The position numbers and the translations under genes were made by a program. 64,000 nt of DNA, taken from contig NZ_CANMFS010000002.1 of assembly GCF_947497275.1 (NCBI RefSeq), positions 248,001-312,000 of the forward strand, given 5' to 3'. Source of the DNA: an uncultured Sulfitobacter sp. Its GTDB lineage: Bacteria > Pseudomonadota > Alphaproteobacteria > Rhodobacterales > Rhodobacteraceae. The notes below the pieces were generated by a model. It saw only the letters and a list, made by a program, of their open reading frames with translations, did no database searches and was not told the origin of the DNA. Shown piece after piece: positions 1-10,240 of the stretch; within the stretch, counting starts at the first letter, position 1; each line of letters opens with the position of its first letter.

Positions 1-1277
1 AGGATCTCTCCGATCTGGGCTTCGGTCACGATCATCGGCGGGCAGACGAGGAAATGATCCCCGGCAACGCCGCCGCGCGTGCGGCGCGAATAGGTAATCA
101 GATTGCGCGCATAGCAAATCTCGACAAACCGCTCGAAGGCACGCAGTTCCGCAGGCAGCGGCTCCATCGTGTCGCGGTCCGAGACAAGCTCGAACGCCGT
201 CAAAAGCCCCTTGCCCCTGACATCCCCTATTATCGAGTGACGCGCCATCAGGTCGCGCAGCCCGGACATCAGCACCTCGCCCATCGTCCGTGTGTTCGCC
301 ATGAGATCCAGCCGATCAATCTCTCCCAACACTGCCAGCCCGGCAGCACAGGCCAGCGGGTTGCCCGCGTAGGTGTGCCCATGAGCGAAACCGCCCGCGT
401 CCAGCACGGTTTCGACCATTTCCCCGTCCGCAATCATCGCGCCCAGCGGCACGTATCCCGCGCCGAAACCTTTCGACAGGGCGACCAGATCAGGCCGGAT
501 GTTCCAGTGTTCGGAGGCCAGAAACGTGCCGGTCCGACCGACGCCGGACATGACTTCGTCCATGATCAGCAACACGCCGAACTCGTCGCAAATTTCACGC
601 ACGCGGGCGTAATAGCTGTCCGGCCCGACCAGAGCGCCCGTAGACGCGCCACCCACCGGCTCCATCGCAAAGGCGAGCACGCTGTCGGGGCCCTGGGCCA
701 GTATTTCGTCGCGCAGCATCTGCGCATATTTCAAGCCCCGGTCGTGATCCGACAGGTTGTCGCGGTCCAGATAGCAGGTAGGAGCCGGGATTTTCGGCAT
801 TTCCCTGAACAACGGCGCGAAGGCATCCGTCAACGGCCCGTAGCCCGTGATCGCCAGTGCCCCCATGGTGGATCCGTGATAGGACGGAAACCGCGAGATC
901 ACCTTCCAGCGGCTGCCCTGCCCTGCCGCGACCGCCCACTGGCGCGCGAACTTCATGCAGGATTCCATCGCTTCCGATCCACCGGAAACGAAAAACACCT
1001 TGTCGAGCCCTTCGGGCATCCGGTCGGCAATCGCGCCTGCCAGATTTTCCGCCGCCGCGCTTTCGAAATGCAGACGGTAGGCAAACGTCGCGCTGTCCAT
1101 CTGCGCCTTCATCGCCGCAAGGACGTTTGGATTGGAATGACCGATGTTGCTAACCATCGCGCCGGACGATCCGTCGATGTATCGCTGCCCGTTCTTGCCC
1201 CAAATATAAATCCCTTCCGCACGATCCACTTCGGGACGACGCTGGCGGCTTTGGTAAAACAGGTTCGATTTCTTCAC
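1..1277 (-). CDS. Class III (omega-type) aminotransferase, 3' end beyond window
   Basis: PLP-dependent fold-type I transaminase of the class III family, which moves an amino group between an amine or omega-amino acid and a keto acid. Translation of the minus strand gives FVSGGSEAMESCMKFARQ (PLP phosphate-binding region), LLIMDEVMSGVGRTG (Asp that contacts the pyridine nitrogen) and LVALSKGFGAGYVPLGA with the Schiff-base Lys. The chosen start is GTG at 1277, preceded by AGGGA at a good distance, giving MKKSNLFYQSRQRRPE. About 425 codons are visible and no stop is reached at the left edge, so only a short C-terminus is missing. It is transcribed divergently from a LysR regulator 80-odd bases away, which probably controls it. 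The true substrate cannot be read from sequence; the nearby nitrilase-family hydrolase suggests an amide or amine catabolic route (inference). Confidence 0.88.
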   Translation of the reverse strand, partial: MKKSNLFYQSRQRRPEVDRAEGIYIWGKNGQRYIDGSSGAMVSNIGHSNPNVLAAMKAQMDSATFAYRLHFESAAAENLAGAIADRMPEGLDKVFFVSGGSEAMESCMKFARQWAVAAGQGSRWKVISRFPSYHGSTMGALAITGYGPLTDAFAPLFREMPKIPAPTCYLDRDNLSDHDRGLKYAQMLRDEILAQGPDSVLAFAMEPVGGASTGALVGPDSYYARVREICDEFGVLLIMDEVMSGVGRTGTFLASEHWNIRPDLVALSKGFGAGYVPLGAMIADGEMVETVLDAGGFAHGHTYAGNPLACAAGLAVLGEIDRLDLMANTRTMGEVLMSGLRDLMARHSIIGDVRGKGLLTAFELVSDRDTMEPLPAELRAFERFVEICYARNLITYSRRTRGGVAGDHFLVCPPMIVTEAQIGEI

Positions 1278-1363
1278 GACACTTATCCCTCGCAAAGCGG
1301 TTTTGTTGAGCTTGTGTTTGTTTCCGCCATAGAGCAAATAGATAGTGGTTATGAACGCCATTG

Positions 1364-2353
1364 ATGAAACCAATGAAGCCGCCCGCTGAACCGGAAAAAC
1401 TGGTCCGGGAACTGGACTGGAACCTGCTGCGTACCTTCATGATCGTGGTGCAGGAAGGCAGCATCACGCGTGCCGCCCACCGCCTGATGCTGCGACAGCC
1501 CACGGTCAGCCAGGCCCTCAAACGGTTGGAGACGCGACTGGGCACACGGTTGATCGACCGCAGCCCGACACAGTTTCGCGTCACCCCGGCAGGACAGACG
1601 TTATACCGGGAATGTCTGGAGATTTTCGGCAACCTTGTCCGCACCGTTCAAAGCACCCAAGGCACCCAGGACGTCGTGACGGGCAAAGTGACGCTGGCGC
1701 TTCTCAGCGGGGTGGAGAACGATTTCTTCGATACTGTCCTGTCGGACTTTCACCGCGCTCATCCGCACGTCAGCCTCGACATCGAGGTGATGTCCAGCAA
1801 GGCCGTTCAGCAAGCGGTGCTCGGCAAATCTGCTAGCCTCGGCGTCTGCCTGATGCATGACGCGCACCCAAATCTGGACTACCGGACGCTCTATCGTTCT
1901 TACTTCGGTTTTTATTGCGGCCCCGGTCACCCCCTGTTCGGTCTGCGTGATCTGAGTTTCGAGGACATGCGCGATTATACGTCGATCTCTTTCAGGACGG
2001 ACCAGCTTTGGGATGCGCTGCGGCCGGTCGCACTGCTGCGTGCGCAACACAGGTTGGACGACAAGGTGATCGGCTATACCTCCGATCTGCGCGAGGCGCA
2101 CAGGATGATCCGCACAGGTCTTGGATTCGGGCCGCTCCCCGTACATGTGGCAGAGCGGTGGGTGAAAGCGGGCAAGCTCTGGCGTCTGCCCCCCTACGAG
2201 AACACGCTGGTGATTGATGTGCATCTGGTGCAGCATCAAACCACCCGACTGAACCGTGCCGAACGCGCCATTCTTGAGATGTTTCATAGCCGGATCGAGA
2301 CAATTCCGCTTGCTCAGCGCAGCCGCGATGGCGAAGATCCGGCGAAACTGTGA
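1364..2353 (+). CDS. LysR-family transcriptional regulator
   Basis: DNA-binding regulator of about 329 residues. The N-terminal winged helix-turn-helix is visible as NLLRTFMIVVQEGSITRAAH followed by PTVSQALKRLETRLGTRLIDR, the typical LysR pattern. The rest is the effector-binding periplasmic-protein-like domain. A TTG at 1361 and ATGs at 1364 and 1373 are in frame and no strong ribosome site separates them; 1364 is used here. It diverges from the class III aminotransferase and lies just upstream of a nitrilase-family gene in the same direction, so both neighbours are likely targets. The inducer is unknown. Confidence 0.9.
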   Translation: MKPMKPPAEPEKLVRELDWNLLRTFMIVVQEGSITRAAHRLMLRQPTVSQALKRLETRLGTRLIDRSPTQFRVTPAGQTLYRECLEIFGNLVRTVQSTQGTQDVVTGKVTLALLSGVENDFFDTVLSDFHRAHPHVSLDIEVMSSKAVQQAVLGKSASLGVCLMHDAHPNLDYRTLYRSYFGFYCGPGHPLFGLRDLSFEDMRDYTSISFRTDQLWDALRPVALLRAQHRLDDKVIGYTSDLREAHRMIRTGLGFGPLPVHVAERWVKAGKLWRLPPYENTLVIDVHLVQHQTTRLNRAERAILEMFHSRIETIPLAQRSRDGEDPAKL

Positions 2354-2382
2354 CCAGATAGACAAGAGAGCGCCCCCGACAG

Positions 2383-3249
2383 ATGGCAGCGAGAGACACC
2401 CTTCACCTGCTTGCCTGCCAGATCGACATTCCCCTGACCGAAACGCCAAAAGCGCGCGACAGCCATCTTGCGGATACGGCCACAAAGCTGCGCGCCCGGC
2501 TTTCGGCGCAGAGCACGGACATCGTTGTGCTGCCTGAGCTTTCCAGCATCGACTATTCCCGCGCCGCCTTCGATCATCTTGATGCCCTGTCCGAGCCTCT
2601 GGACGGTATTTCCTATCGGACGTGGCGGGCCATCGCCGTCGAATTCGGCGTATACGTCTGTTACAGCTTTCCAAGACGTGATGGTGCCCGCATCTTAATC
2701 TCGGTGGCTGTCGTGACACCCGACGGCGTTCTCGCCGGACACTATGACAAACTGCATCTATGCCAATACGGTGCGTCGATGGAAAAAGAGTATTTTGCGC
2801 CCGGAGATCATCTTTTTACATTTGAAGTCAAAGGCTTAATTCTTGCGCCGATCATCTGTTATGACATCCGGTTTCCGGAACTGGTCCGCACGTTGGTCTT
2901 GCAACACAGCGTCGATGTCATCCTGCACGGCGGCGCCTATTTCCGGGATCCGTCTTTTCCGACCTGGCACGCCTTTGCCACGACGCGCGCGATTGAAAAC
3001 CAGTGCTTCCTGCTGTCGCTAAACCGCGCGGGAGCGAGCTATGGAAACTCGATCTTTTGTTACCCTTGGATGGACGAAACCCAAGGCCCGCAGAGGTTCG
3101 CCGCACATGACGCGGATTTCCGGCACATCCGGATCGAACGTCACCGGCTCAGCGATGCGCGTATTGCCTACACTTTTCTGCAAGACCGCCGGAACGCCTA
3201 TGGCATGCCCTGCACGGTATATCCGCCCGTACGGCACAGCCCCGACTGA
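2383..3249 (+). CDS. Carbon-nitrogen hydrolase (nitrilase superfamily)
   Basis: Cytoplasmic thiol hydrolase acting on a non-peptide C-N bond (amide, carbamoyl or nitrile). The Glu-Lys-Cys triad is visible: Glu52 in VVLPELSS, Lys123 in HYDKLHL and Cys159 in IICYDIRFPEL. The 288-residue length fits the single-domain amidase branches. It starts 29 bases after the LysR gene, and with the divergent aminotransferase it may form a small catabolic module for an amide- or carbamoyl-containing amine. The subfamily (omega-amidase, N-carbamoyl amidase or other) cannot be assigned by eye. Confidence 0.85.
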   Translation: MAARDTLHLLACQIDIPLTETPKARDSHLADTATKLRARLSAQSTDIVVLPELSSIDYSRAAFDHLDALSEPLDGISYRTWRAIAVEFGVYVCYSFPRRDGARILISVAVVTPDGVLAGHYDKLHLCQYGASMEKEYFAPGDHLFTFEVKGLILAPIICYDIRFPELVRTLVLQHSVDVILHGGAYFRDPSFPTWHAFATTRAIENQCFLLSLNRAGASYGNSIFCYPWMDETQGPQRFAAHDADFRHIRIERHRLSDARIAYTFLQDRRNAYGMPCTVYPPVRHSPD

Positions 3250-3295
3250 CACCATCATCCTGCTGATTGGCGCGCGTCAGTACCTATGGCGGAAA

Positions 3296-3370
3296 TGGTG
3301 GGTGATAAGAGATTTGAACTCCTGACATCTTCGATGTGAACGAAGCGCTCTACCACTGAGCTAATCACCC
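3296..3370 (-). tRNA. tRNA-Val (anticodon CAC)
   Basis: The minus strand folds as a complete cloverleaf: acceptor GGGTGAT/ATCACCC, D-arm GCTC-AGTGGTA-GAGC, anticodon stem CTTCG/CGAAG around loop TTCACAT (anticodon CAC, reads GUG), T-arm AGGAG/CTCTT with loop TTCAAAT, and an encoded 3' CCA. It lies downstream of the HU-like gene on the same strand. No variable-arm extension is seen. Confidence 0.95.
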
Positions 3371-3460
3371 TTCCCGGTTCGGATAGCTTTTTCCGGCAGT
3401 GCACGCAAGAGGTCGGACCGCGAAAGTCACAGCCGCAGCTTATGCCTTGTGGTGGCGGTT

Positions 3461-3895
3461 CTAAATGTCTGCGGCAGGCGTCGCATCTGGCGCAGCATTC
3501 AAGGCTGCGGATTTCTGGCGCAACTTGACGACGAGCGCACGGCCATCGGATTTCTCCTGCGCGCGCTGCACTTTGAACTTGCCCAGCGGCGGCAAGTTCA
3601 TCTCACGCTGGCCCGCAAACGCGTCACCCAATACGGCAAGCATCGCTTCGACAACGGGTTTGACATCCTTGCGTTTCATCCCGGACCGTCCGACGACCAG
3701 TTCGATCAGCTCTTTCTTTCGAAGCTCGTTGCCGACCACGACCGGGGACAAGGTATTCGTCACGATCGGCGCGGCATTTGCGGCTTCGGGCGTGGGCGTC
3801 GTATCCACGCCTGTTGCCGGCATGTTGGCGGCAGTTTGGCTCCGGGTAGTCTTTGTCGCTGTGGGTTTCCTAGGGGCTTTTGACGTAGTCGTCAT
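3461..3895 (-). CDS. HU-like DNA-binding protein with extended tails
   Basis: Probable nucleoid-associated protein. The centre, GNELRKKELIELVVGRSGMK followed by KDVKPVVEAMLAVLGDAFAG and LPPLGKFKVQRAQ, matches the helical body and first beta strands of HU/IHF proteins. It differs from the canonical 90-residue HU. There is a Thr/Pro/Ala-rich N-terminal tail of about 50 residues that looks disordered, and the DNA-wrapping beta arm is shortened, with no RNP motif bearing the intercalating proline. The start at 3895 (MTTTSKAPRK) is preferred over an in-frame ATG 13 codons upstream because a GAGAAC sequence precedes it. The position after lon mirrors lon-hupB of other proteobacteria, followed here by tRNA-Val. 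Confidence 0.75.
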   Translation of the reverse strand: MTTTSKAPRKPTATKTTRSQTAANMPATGVDTTPTPEAANAAPIVTNTLSPVVVGNELRKKELIELVVGRSGMKRKDVKPVVEAMLAVLGDAFAGQREMNLPPLGKFKVQRAQEKSDGRALVVKLRQKSAALNAAPDATPAADI

Positions 3896-4039
3896 GCTGT
3901 TCTCAATTCTGTTGCTCGATTTCTTATTATGCAATGGACGCTACAACAAACTGTGGGAAAAATCCACCATGGGCTTGGCTGGCGCAAAATAAGGTGGATA
4001 ATTTCCCCCGATGCACAAGATAAGGGCATAAATACGAAA

Positions 4040-4062
4040 CGCCCCGCGATCAGCGCGGGGCG
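4040..4062 (-). terminator. Rho-independent terminator of lon
   Basis: Perfect 9-bp inverted repeat CGCCCCGCG / CGCGGGGCG with a 5-base loop, 25 bases past the lon stop. On the minus strand it is followed by GTTTCGTATTT, a moderately T-rich tail. Confidence 0.8.
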
Positions 4063-4086
4063 TTCCATGTCTGGTACTGACAAAGG

Positions 4087-6498
4087 TCAGTGCGTGGCAG
4101 TGACGTCCGTACGACCCGACTTCGCTGCAAGAGCGGCAGCCGCAGCCGCCTCCTCCGCTGCCTCGTCCCATTCAATCGGTTCAGGTTTGCGCACCAGCGC
4201 ATGCTCCAGCACTTCGGACACATGGCTTACCGGAATGATGGTCAGCCCTTCCTTGACGTTGTCCGGGATTTCCGGAAGATCCTTTTCGTTCTCCTGCGGG
4301 ATCAGCACCGTCTTGATGCCGCCACGCAAAGCCGCGAGCAGTTTCTCCTTCAACCCGCCGATCGGCATCGCGTTGCCGCGCAAAGATACCTCGCCAGTCA
4401 TGGCGATATCCTTGCGCACCGGTATCTTCGTCAGCACCGACACGATGGACGTCACCATTGCCAGTCCGGCCGAGGGCCCATCCTTCGGGGTGGCCCCGTC
4501 GGGCACGTGGACGTGGATGTCCAGCGTATCGAACTGCGGTGGCTTGACGCCGATCTTGGGGCTGATGGACCGCACATAAGAGCTTGCCGCGTCGATGGAT
4601 TCCTTCATCACATCGCCGAGTTTACCCGTCGTTTTCATCCGTCCCTTGCCCGGCAGGCGCAAGGCCTCGATGTGCAGCAACTCGCCGCCCACAGAGGTGT
4701 AGGCAAGTCCCGTCACCACACCGATCTGGTCATCAAGTTCGGCCAGACCGTACCGGTGTTTCTGTACACCGAGAAACTCGTCGAGGTTGTCGCCGGTTAC
4801 GACCACGCTGTCGACTTCCTTGCGCACGATCTTGGTTAGCGCCTTGCGCGCCACCTTGGCAATTTCGCGCTCGAGGTTCCGCACACCCGCCTCGCGGGTG
4901 TAGTAGCGGATCATGCCGGTCAGCGCGGAATCCTCGATCCTAAACTCCTTGTCCTTCAAGCCGTGGTTCTTGATCTGCTTCTGAAGAAGGTGCCCCTTGG
5001 CGATCTCGAGCTTTTCGTCCTCGGTGTAGCCCGACAGCGGAATGATCTCCATGCGGTCAAGCAACGGCCCCGGCATATTGTAGCTGTTGGATGTGGTCAG
5101 GAACATCACGTTCGAAAGATCATATTCGACCTCGAGGTAGTGGTCCACAAACGTAGAGTTCTGTTCCGGATCAAGGACTTCGAGCATGGCCGACGCGGGA
5201 TCGCCACGGAAATCCTGACCCATCTTGTCGATCTCGTCGAGCAGGATGAGCGGATTTGTGGTTTTCGCCTTCTTCAGAGCCTGGATGATTTTTCCGGGCA
5301 TGGAGCCGATGTAGGTCCGGCGGTGACCGCGGATCTCGGATTCGTCGCGCACGCCGCCAAGGCTGATACGGATGAACTCGCGCCCCGTCGCCTTCGCCAC
5401 GGATTTCCCGAGCGAGGTTTTACCCACACCCGGAGGGCCGACCAGGCACATGATCGGACCTTTCATCTTGGTCGAGCGTTGCTGCACGGCCAGGTATTCG
5501 ACAATCCGTTCCTTGACCTTCTCAAGGCCATAGTGATCCGCGTCCAGCACCTCTTGCGCTTTGTTAAGATCCTTCTTGACGCGGGATTTCACGCCCCACG
5601 GGATCGACAGCATCCAATCAAGATAGTTGCGCACGACAGTCGCCTCCGCGGACATCGGGCTCATGTTTTTGAGCTTCTTGATCTCGGCGTCGGCCTTTTC
5701 GCGGGCTTCCTTGCTCAGCTTGGTATTGGCAATCTTCTCTTCGAGTTCGGTCACCTCATTGCGCCCGTCCTCGCCATCGCCCAGCTCGTTCTGGATGGCC
5801 TTCATCTGCTCGTTCAGATAATATTCGCGCTGCGTCTTCTCCATCTGGGATTTCACGCGCGTCTTGATCTTTTTCTCGACCTGCAACACGGACAGTTCGC
5901 CCTGCATGAGGCCGTAAACCTTCTCCAGACGGTCCGAGACCGAAAGCGTCTCAAGCAAGTCTTGCTTTTGTCCCACTTCGATGCCGAGATGACCTGCGAC
6001 CAGATCGGCAAGCCGCGTCGGATCGGTTGCTTCCGCAACCGAAGCCAGCGCCTCTTCCGGCACGTTCTTTTTCACCTTTGCATAGCGGGAGAATTCCTCC
6101 GATACCGTGCGCAGCAACGCTTCGGTCGTGGCGTCGTCGCCCGGCATCTCGGTCAGGTACTCGGCGCGCGCTTCAAAGAAATTGTCATTGTCGAGGTATT
6201 CGGTGATGCGTACCCGCGCCTGACCTTCGACCAGCACCTTCACGGTGCCATCGGGCAGTTTCAGCAATTGCAACACATTTGCCAGCACGCCGGCCTTGAA
6301 GATACCGTCGCTGTCGGGGTCGTCGACGCCGGGGTCGATCTGGCTCGACAGCAGGATCTGCTTGTCATCGGCCATCACTTCTTCGAGCGCGCGCACGGAT
6401 TTGTCACGGCCCACGAAAAGCGGGACGATCATATGGGGGAACACCACGATATCGCGCAGCGGCAATACCGGATAGCTCGCGTTCAGAGGCTCTTTCAT
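4087..6498 (-). CDS. lon: ATP-dependent protease Lon
   Basis: Hexameric AAA+ serine protease that degrades misfolded and specific regulatory proteins in the cytoplasm; 803 residues, a usual size. Order: N-terminal LON substrate-binding domain (about 1-200), coiled coil, AAA+ module with Walker A GPPGVGKT at 354-361 and Walker [11 protein letters not shown] near 420, then the proteolytic domain with the Ser676-Lys719 dyad in [11 protein letters not shown] and [13 protein letters not shown]. The start at 6498 ([11 protein letters not shown]) follows AAGGAAAAG; an in-frame ATG 14 codons upstream has no such site. The last 25 residues are Ala/Glu rich. A heat-shock-like promoter may lie upstream (6571-6602). 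Downstream on the same strand are the HU-like gene and tRNA-Val, separated by a terminator. Confidence 0.97.
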   Translation of the reverse strand: MKEPLNASYPVLPLRDIVVFPHMIVPLFVGRDKSVRALEEVMADDKQILLSSQIDPGVDDPDSDGIFKAGVLANVLQLLKLPDGTVKVLVEGQARVRITEYLDNDNFFEARAEYLTEMPGDDATTEALLRTVSEEFSRYAKVKKNVPEEALASVAEATDPTRLADLVAGHLGIEVGQKQDLLETLSVSDRLEKVYGLMQGELSVLQVEKKIKTRVKSQMEKTQREYYLNEQMKAIQNELGDGEDGRNEVTELEEKIANTKLSKEAREKADAEIKKLKNMSPMSAEATVVRNYLDWMLSIPWGVKSRVKKDLNKAQEVLDADHYGLEKVKERIVEYLAVQQRSTKMKGPIMCLVGPPGVGKTSLGKSVAKATGREFIRISLGGVRDESEIRGHRRTYIGSMPGKIIQALKKAKTTNPLILLDEIDKMGQDFRGDPASAMLEVLDPEQNSTFVDHYLEVEYDLSNVMFLTTSNSYNMPGPLLDRMEIIPLSGYTEDEKLEIAKGHLLQKQIKNHGLKDKEFRIEDSALTGMIRYYTREAGVRNLEREIAKVARKALTKIVRKEVDSVVVTGDNLDEFLGVQKHRYGLAELDDQIGVVTGLAYTSVGGELLHIEALRLPGKGRMKTTGKLGDVMKESIDAASSYVRSISPKIGVKPPQFDTLDIHVHVPDGATPKDGPSAGLAMVTSIVSVLTKIPVRKDIAMTGEVSLRGNAMPIGGLKEKLLAALRGGIKTVLIPQENEKDLPEIPDNVKEGLTIIPVSHVSEVLEHALVRKPEPIEWDEAAEEAAAAAALAAKSGRTDVTATH

Positions 6499-6570
6499 GC
6501 TCTTTTCCTTATCTAGGCAAAACGACACTGTCCCTAACAAGGCGACTTTCGGCCGTTTCCTTATGGATAG

Positions 6571-6602
6571 GATACTTGGGTACCCTACCCGCCTGTTTCA
6601 AT
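6571..6602 (-). promoter_or_regulatory. Possible RpoH-type promoter of lon
   Basis: On the minus strand TATTGAAAC is followed after 15 bases by CCCAAGTATC, resembling the heat-shock sigma-32 pattern (TTGAAA spaced 11-16 from CCCCATnT). It lies 73-104 bases upstream of the lon start, and lon is heat-shock controlled in many proteobacteria. The -10 match is imperfect. Confidence 0.35.
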
Positions 6603-6811
6603 AGACCCCTGCAGGATCGCAGCGCCCGTTCACCGGACTTTGACACAACATGGCGCGATCCCTGGCCCTCGGCAACCTCCGAGTGCCCGGAGTACGAGGG
6701 AAATTTCACCAGGGGTGTACTTTGCCCGCCCCCCAAAGGCGGCTTTTGCGGTGCCACAGCACGTCGCGTTACTCGACCAGTCGACTGCTGCGCACCACTG
6801 TAACGCGATGC

Positions 6812-6840
6812 TTGAACGCGCATGTCCATTAAGCTAGGTT
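6812..6840 (+). promoter_or_regulatory. Possible sigma-70 promoter of pcaF
   Basis: TTGAAC and TAGGTT separated by 17 bases, 31 bases upstream of the pcaF start codon. The -35 is good and the -10 is weak. Confidence 0.3.
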
Positions 6841-6870
6841 TTGCATCGCAAACAACTTGGGAGATTTTTC

Positions 6871-8076
6871 ATGGCTCATGCCCTCATCTGCGACGCTGTA
6901 CGCACCCCCATCGGACGCTACGGCGGTGCCTTGTCAGCGGTGCGCGCCGACGATCTCGCGGCGACGCCGATTGCCGCGTTGATGGCGCGCAATCCGGATG
7001 TGGACTGGGCGCGCGTCGATGATGTGGTGATGGGCTGCGCCAACCAGGCAGGCGAGGACAACCGCAATGTGGCGCGCATGGCCGCACTGCTCGCGGGACT
7101 TCCGGTGGATGTGCCCGGCATTACGCTTAACCGCCTGTGTGCGTCAGGCCTTGACGCCGTAGGACAGTCGGCGCGCGCCATTCGGGCCGGTGACATGGAT
7201 CTGGCCATCGCCGGCGGCGTCGAGAGCATGAGCCGCGCGCCCTTCGTGATGCCCAAGGCAACAACCGCTTTCAGCCGCGCGAACGCCGTGTATGACACGA
7301 CGATCGGCTGGCGTTTCGTGAACCCGAAGATGAAATCGGAGTACGGGGTCGACAGCATGCCGCAGACAGCCGACAACGTCGCAGAGGATCACGCGGTGAG
7401 CCGCGCGGACCAGGACGCCTTTGCGCTGCGCTCGCAGCAGCGTTGGGCGGCAGCGGAGGAGGCGGGAGTCTTCGCGCAGGAAATCGTGCCAGTCTCGATC
7501 CCACAACGCAGGGGTGATCCGGTGGTCGTGGACCGCGACGAGCACCCTAGGCCGCAGACCGATGCGGCGGCACTGGGAAAACTGCGCGGCATTAACGGAC
7601 CGGACAAGACGGTGACGGCGGGCAATGCCTCCGGCGTCAACGACGGCGCAGCGGCGATGCTGATCGCGTCCGAAGAGGCGGCGCGTCAACATGGCCTCAC
7701 ACCGATGGCGCGCGTTGTCGCGATGTCGGCGGCGGGCGTCGCGCCACCGGTGATGGGCATTGGCCCTATTCCGGCGGCACAAAAGGTGCTGGCACGGGCG
7801 GGCCTGACAATCGACCAGATGGACGTTATCGAACTTAACGAAGCCTTCGCCAGCCAGGGCATCGCCACGCTGCGGGCGCTCGGCGTTGCCGATGATGCGC
7901 CGCATGTGAACGCCAACGGCGGTGCCATCGCCATCGGTCATCCACTGGGAATGTCCGGCGCACGGCTGGTGTTGACGGCGGCCTATCAGCTGCAGCGAAC
8001 CCAAGGCCGCTACGCGCTGTGCACCATGTGTGTGGGCGTGGGCCAGGGCGTCGCCCTCATACTCGAAAGACCCTGA
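6871..8076 (+). CDS. pcaF: 3-oxoadipyl-CoA thiolase / acetyl-CoA acetyltransferase family
   Basis: Thiolase expected to split 3-oxoadipyl-CoA into succinyl-CoA and acetyl-CoA, the last step of the beta-ketoadipate and phenylacetate routes. The N-terminus ALICDAVRTPIGRYGGALSA and the block MGCANQAGEDNRNVARMAAL are typical of PcaF/PaaJ proteins. Catalytic residues: Cys90 in NRLCASGLDAVG, the His of GGAIAIGHPLGMSGAR and the second Cys in CTMCVGVGQG. The start at 6871 follows GGAG; a start 10 codons upstream is less likely. Length 401 residues is standard. No other aromatic-degradation gene is adjacent, so the gene stands alone here, and a role as a general acetyl-CoA acetyltransferase cannot be excluded. 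Confidence 0.88.
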   Translation: MAHALICDAVRTPIGRYGGALSAVRADDLAATPIAALMARNPDVDWARVDDVVMGCANQAGEDNRNVARMAALLAGLPVDVPGITLNRLCASGLDAVGQSARAIRAGDMDLAIAGGVESMSRAPFVMPKATTAFSRANAVYDTTIGWRFVNPKMKSEYGVDSMPQTADNVAEDHAVSRADQDAFALRSQQRWAAAEEAGVFAQEIVPVSIPQRRGDPVVVDRDEHPRPQTDAAALGKLRGINGPDKTVTAGNASGVNDGAAAMLIASEEAARQHGLTPMARVVAMSAAGVAPPVMGIGPIPAAQKVLARAGLTIDQMDVIELNEAFASQGIATLRALGVADDAPHVNANGGAIAIGHPLGMSGARLVLTAAYQLQRTQGRYALCTMCVGVGQGVALILERP

Positions 8077-8080
8077 AGAC

Positions 8081-8284
8081 CTATGCACAGATGATCCGAT
8101 CCATCGGCCATGCAATCTGTTCAAGCGTTGCATCCGCAAGGTCGGATTGCCAAACGCAATTTCGCAGCCGAATGACCGCGGGTTCAGGATCGCAATCGCC
8201 CCACCAGAGCGCGGTTACATACGCGGGCAGATCCTTACGGCCATAGAAGACAGCGTCTGCCATGAGGCACCGATGCGCTATCAT
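8081..8284 (-). other. Unrecognised short reading frame, possible gene remnant
   Basis: A 67-codon frame reads MIAHRCLMADAVFYGRKDLP and ends RIICA. Composition (Trp, Tyr and Asp content) looks protein-like, but no family is recognised and the ribosome site is poor (AGGAA touches the ATG). It may be the tail of the decayed gene just upstream on the same strand or simply chance. Confidence 0.2.
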
Positions 8285-8389
8285 TTCCTGTTCATCCCAA
8301 GAAAAGGAATTCGACGTGTTTTCGCAAAAGCCACCCGCCAACCGTGCCGATCGGCTTGAGGCACTATGCAGAGAACGATGAATGCTGCC

Positions 8390-8880
8390 TCAATCGGCAT
8401 ACTTTGGCAGCACTGCCTTCAATGCGGCAAGCGAGAAACAGGTTGTGATCCGTTCGTCCGCACGTTCGCGTACCACCTTGCAAGGCGCAAGGATCAGGTC
8501 GGGATGGCTCTCATAGGCCGGATGGGCCCGATCACCGACGGCCTCGTACGTTTCTAGCGCGATTTTAATAGAGTTTTCAGTGTCGCCGCGCCTGCCAAAA
8601 GCCGTCGCATTATAATTGTTTCAGGCACGCGCGGTCAGCACCATCGGGTTTAAAGAACCCTCCGCCGGCCATCCGTGAAAAAGTCCGCTGTCTAGGGATC
8701 ACTGCGCGATAGTGTAGTGAATATGACGCGCATGTCGTCAGCAAATTGCGTACCCCCAGAAAGCCCGCCTGTGTTTGCAACGACCGCGCGCTGTGCCAAA
8801 CCGATGTCGGTTCGGCCAATGCCGCAGCTGCCCCACACGCAAACATTACCGCATACGAAATTATTTTGCGGTCTGCCCGG
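8390..8880 (-). pseudogene. Decayed secreted or helical-repeat protein gene
   Basis: Three minus-strand fragments in different frames look like pieces of one protein. First, KIISYAVMFACGAAAALAEP resembles a signal peptide with an Ala-X-Ala site. After a frame change come GLAQRAVVANTGGLSGGTQF and FADDMRVIFTTLSRSDP, then a stop at 8692. A third fragment, SGLFHGWPAEGSLNPMVLTA, is followed by an in-frame TGA, then NNYNATAFGRRGDTENSIKI and a helical tail ending LKAVLPKYAD with a stop at 8390. At least one frameshift and two stops are needed to join them. The parent family is not recognised. Confidence 0.4.
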
Positions 8881-9002
8881 CTGCCTCCACCACGTTGATA
8901 GAAGGCAAGTCTCGCCGGAAAGTCATCGGTGCCATGATTGCGTAGCCCGGCGCCTGACGGGATGGCGGGCGGGGCCTCGCGCCCGCGCGGGCGTCGTCCC
9001 CA

Positions 9003-10130
<1,128 letters not shown>

Positions 10131-10240
10131 ATGCCGCTCCTGCCGTGGTTGGGCCAGCCCCTACCGCACCCGGTGGCATCTTGCAATCGCGCCGCCGACC
10201 CGCCAGACATATCCCAACCATATAACGCGGAGCCCGCCTT

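Larger units (their letters stand above)
6499..6870. other. Intergenic region between divergent lon and pcaF
   Basis: About 370 bases without a convincing gene. It carries the candidate heat-shock promoter of lon, the candidate promoter of pcaF, and a C/G-rich patch around 6718-6760 with short self-complementary stretches. Possible reading frames across it show no family resemblance and no ribosome site. Confidence 0.6.
8077..9002. other. Gene-poor region with decayed coding sequence
   Basis: About 925 bases between pcaF and the convergent tgt gene hold no intact recognisable gene. The minus strand shows coding-like fragments broken by stops and frameshifts (8390-8880) and a short unknown reading frame (8081-8284). 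Parts of 8550-8640 are visibly more AT-rich than the surroundings. It looks like a place where one or two genes were lost. Confidence 0.6.

Noticed and set aside
54-1364. Long plus-strand frame opposite the aminotransferase
   Set aside because: Rich in His, Arg and Gln, the typical shadow of a GC-rich gene; the minus-strand protein is a clear class III aminotransferase.
6509-6829. 106-codon frame on the minus strand upstream of lon
   Set aside because: It runs through the lon promoter area, has no ribosome site, and its sequence is low-information Ser/Gly/Arg text without family features.
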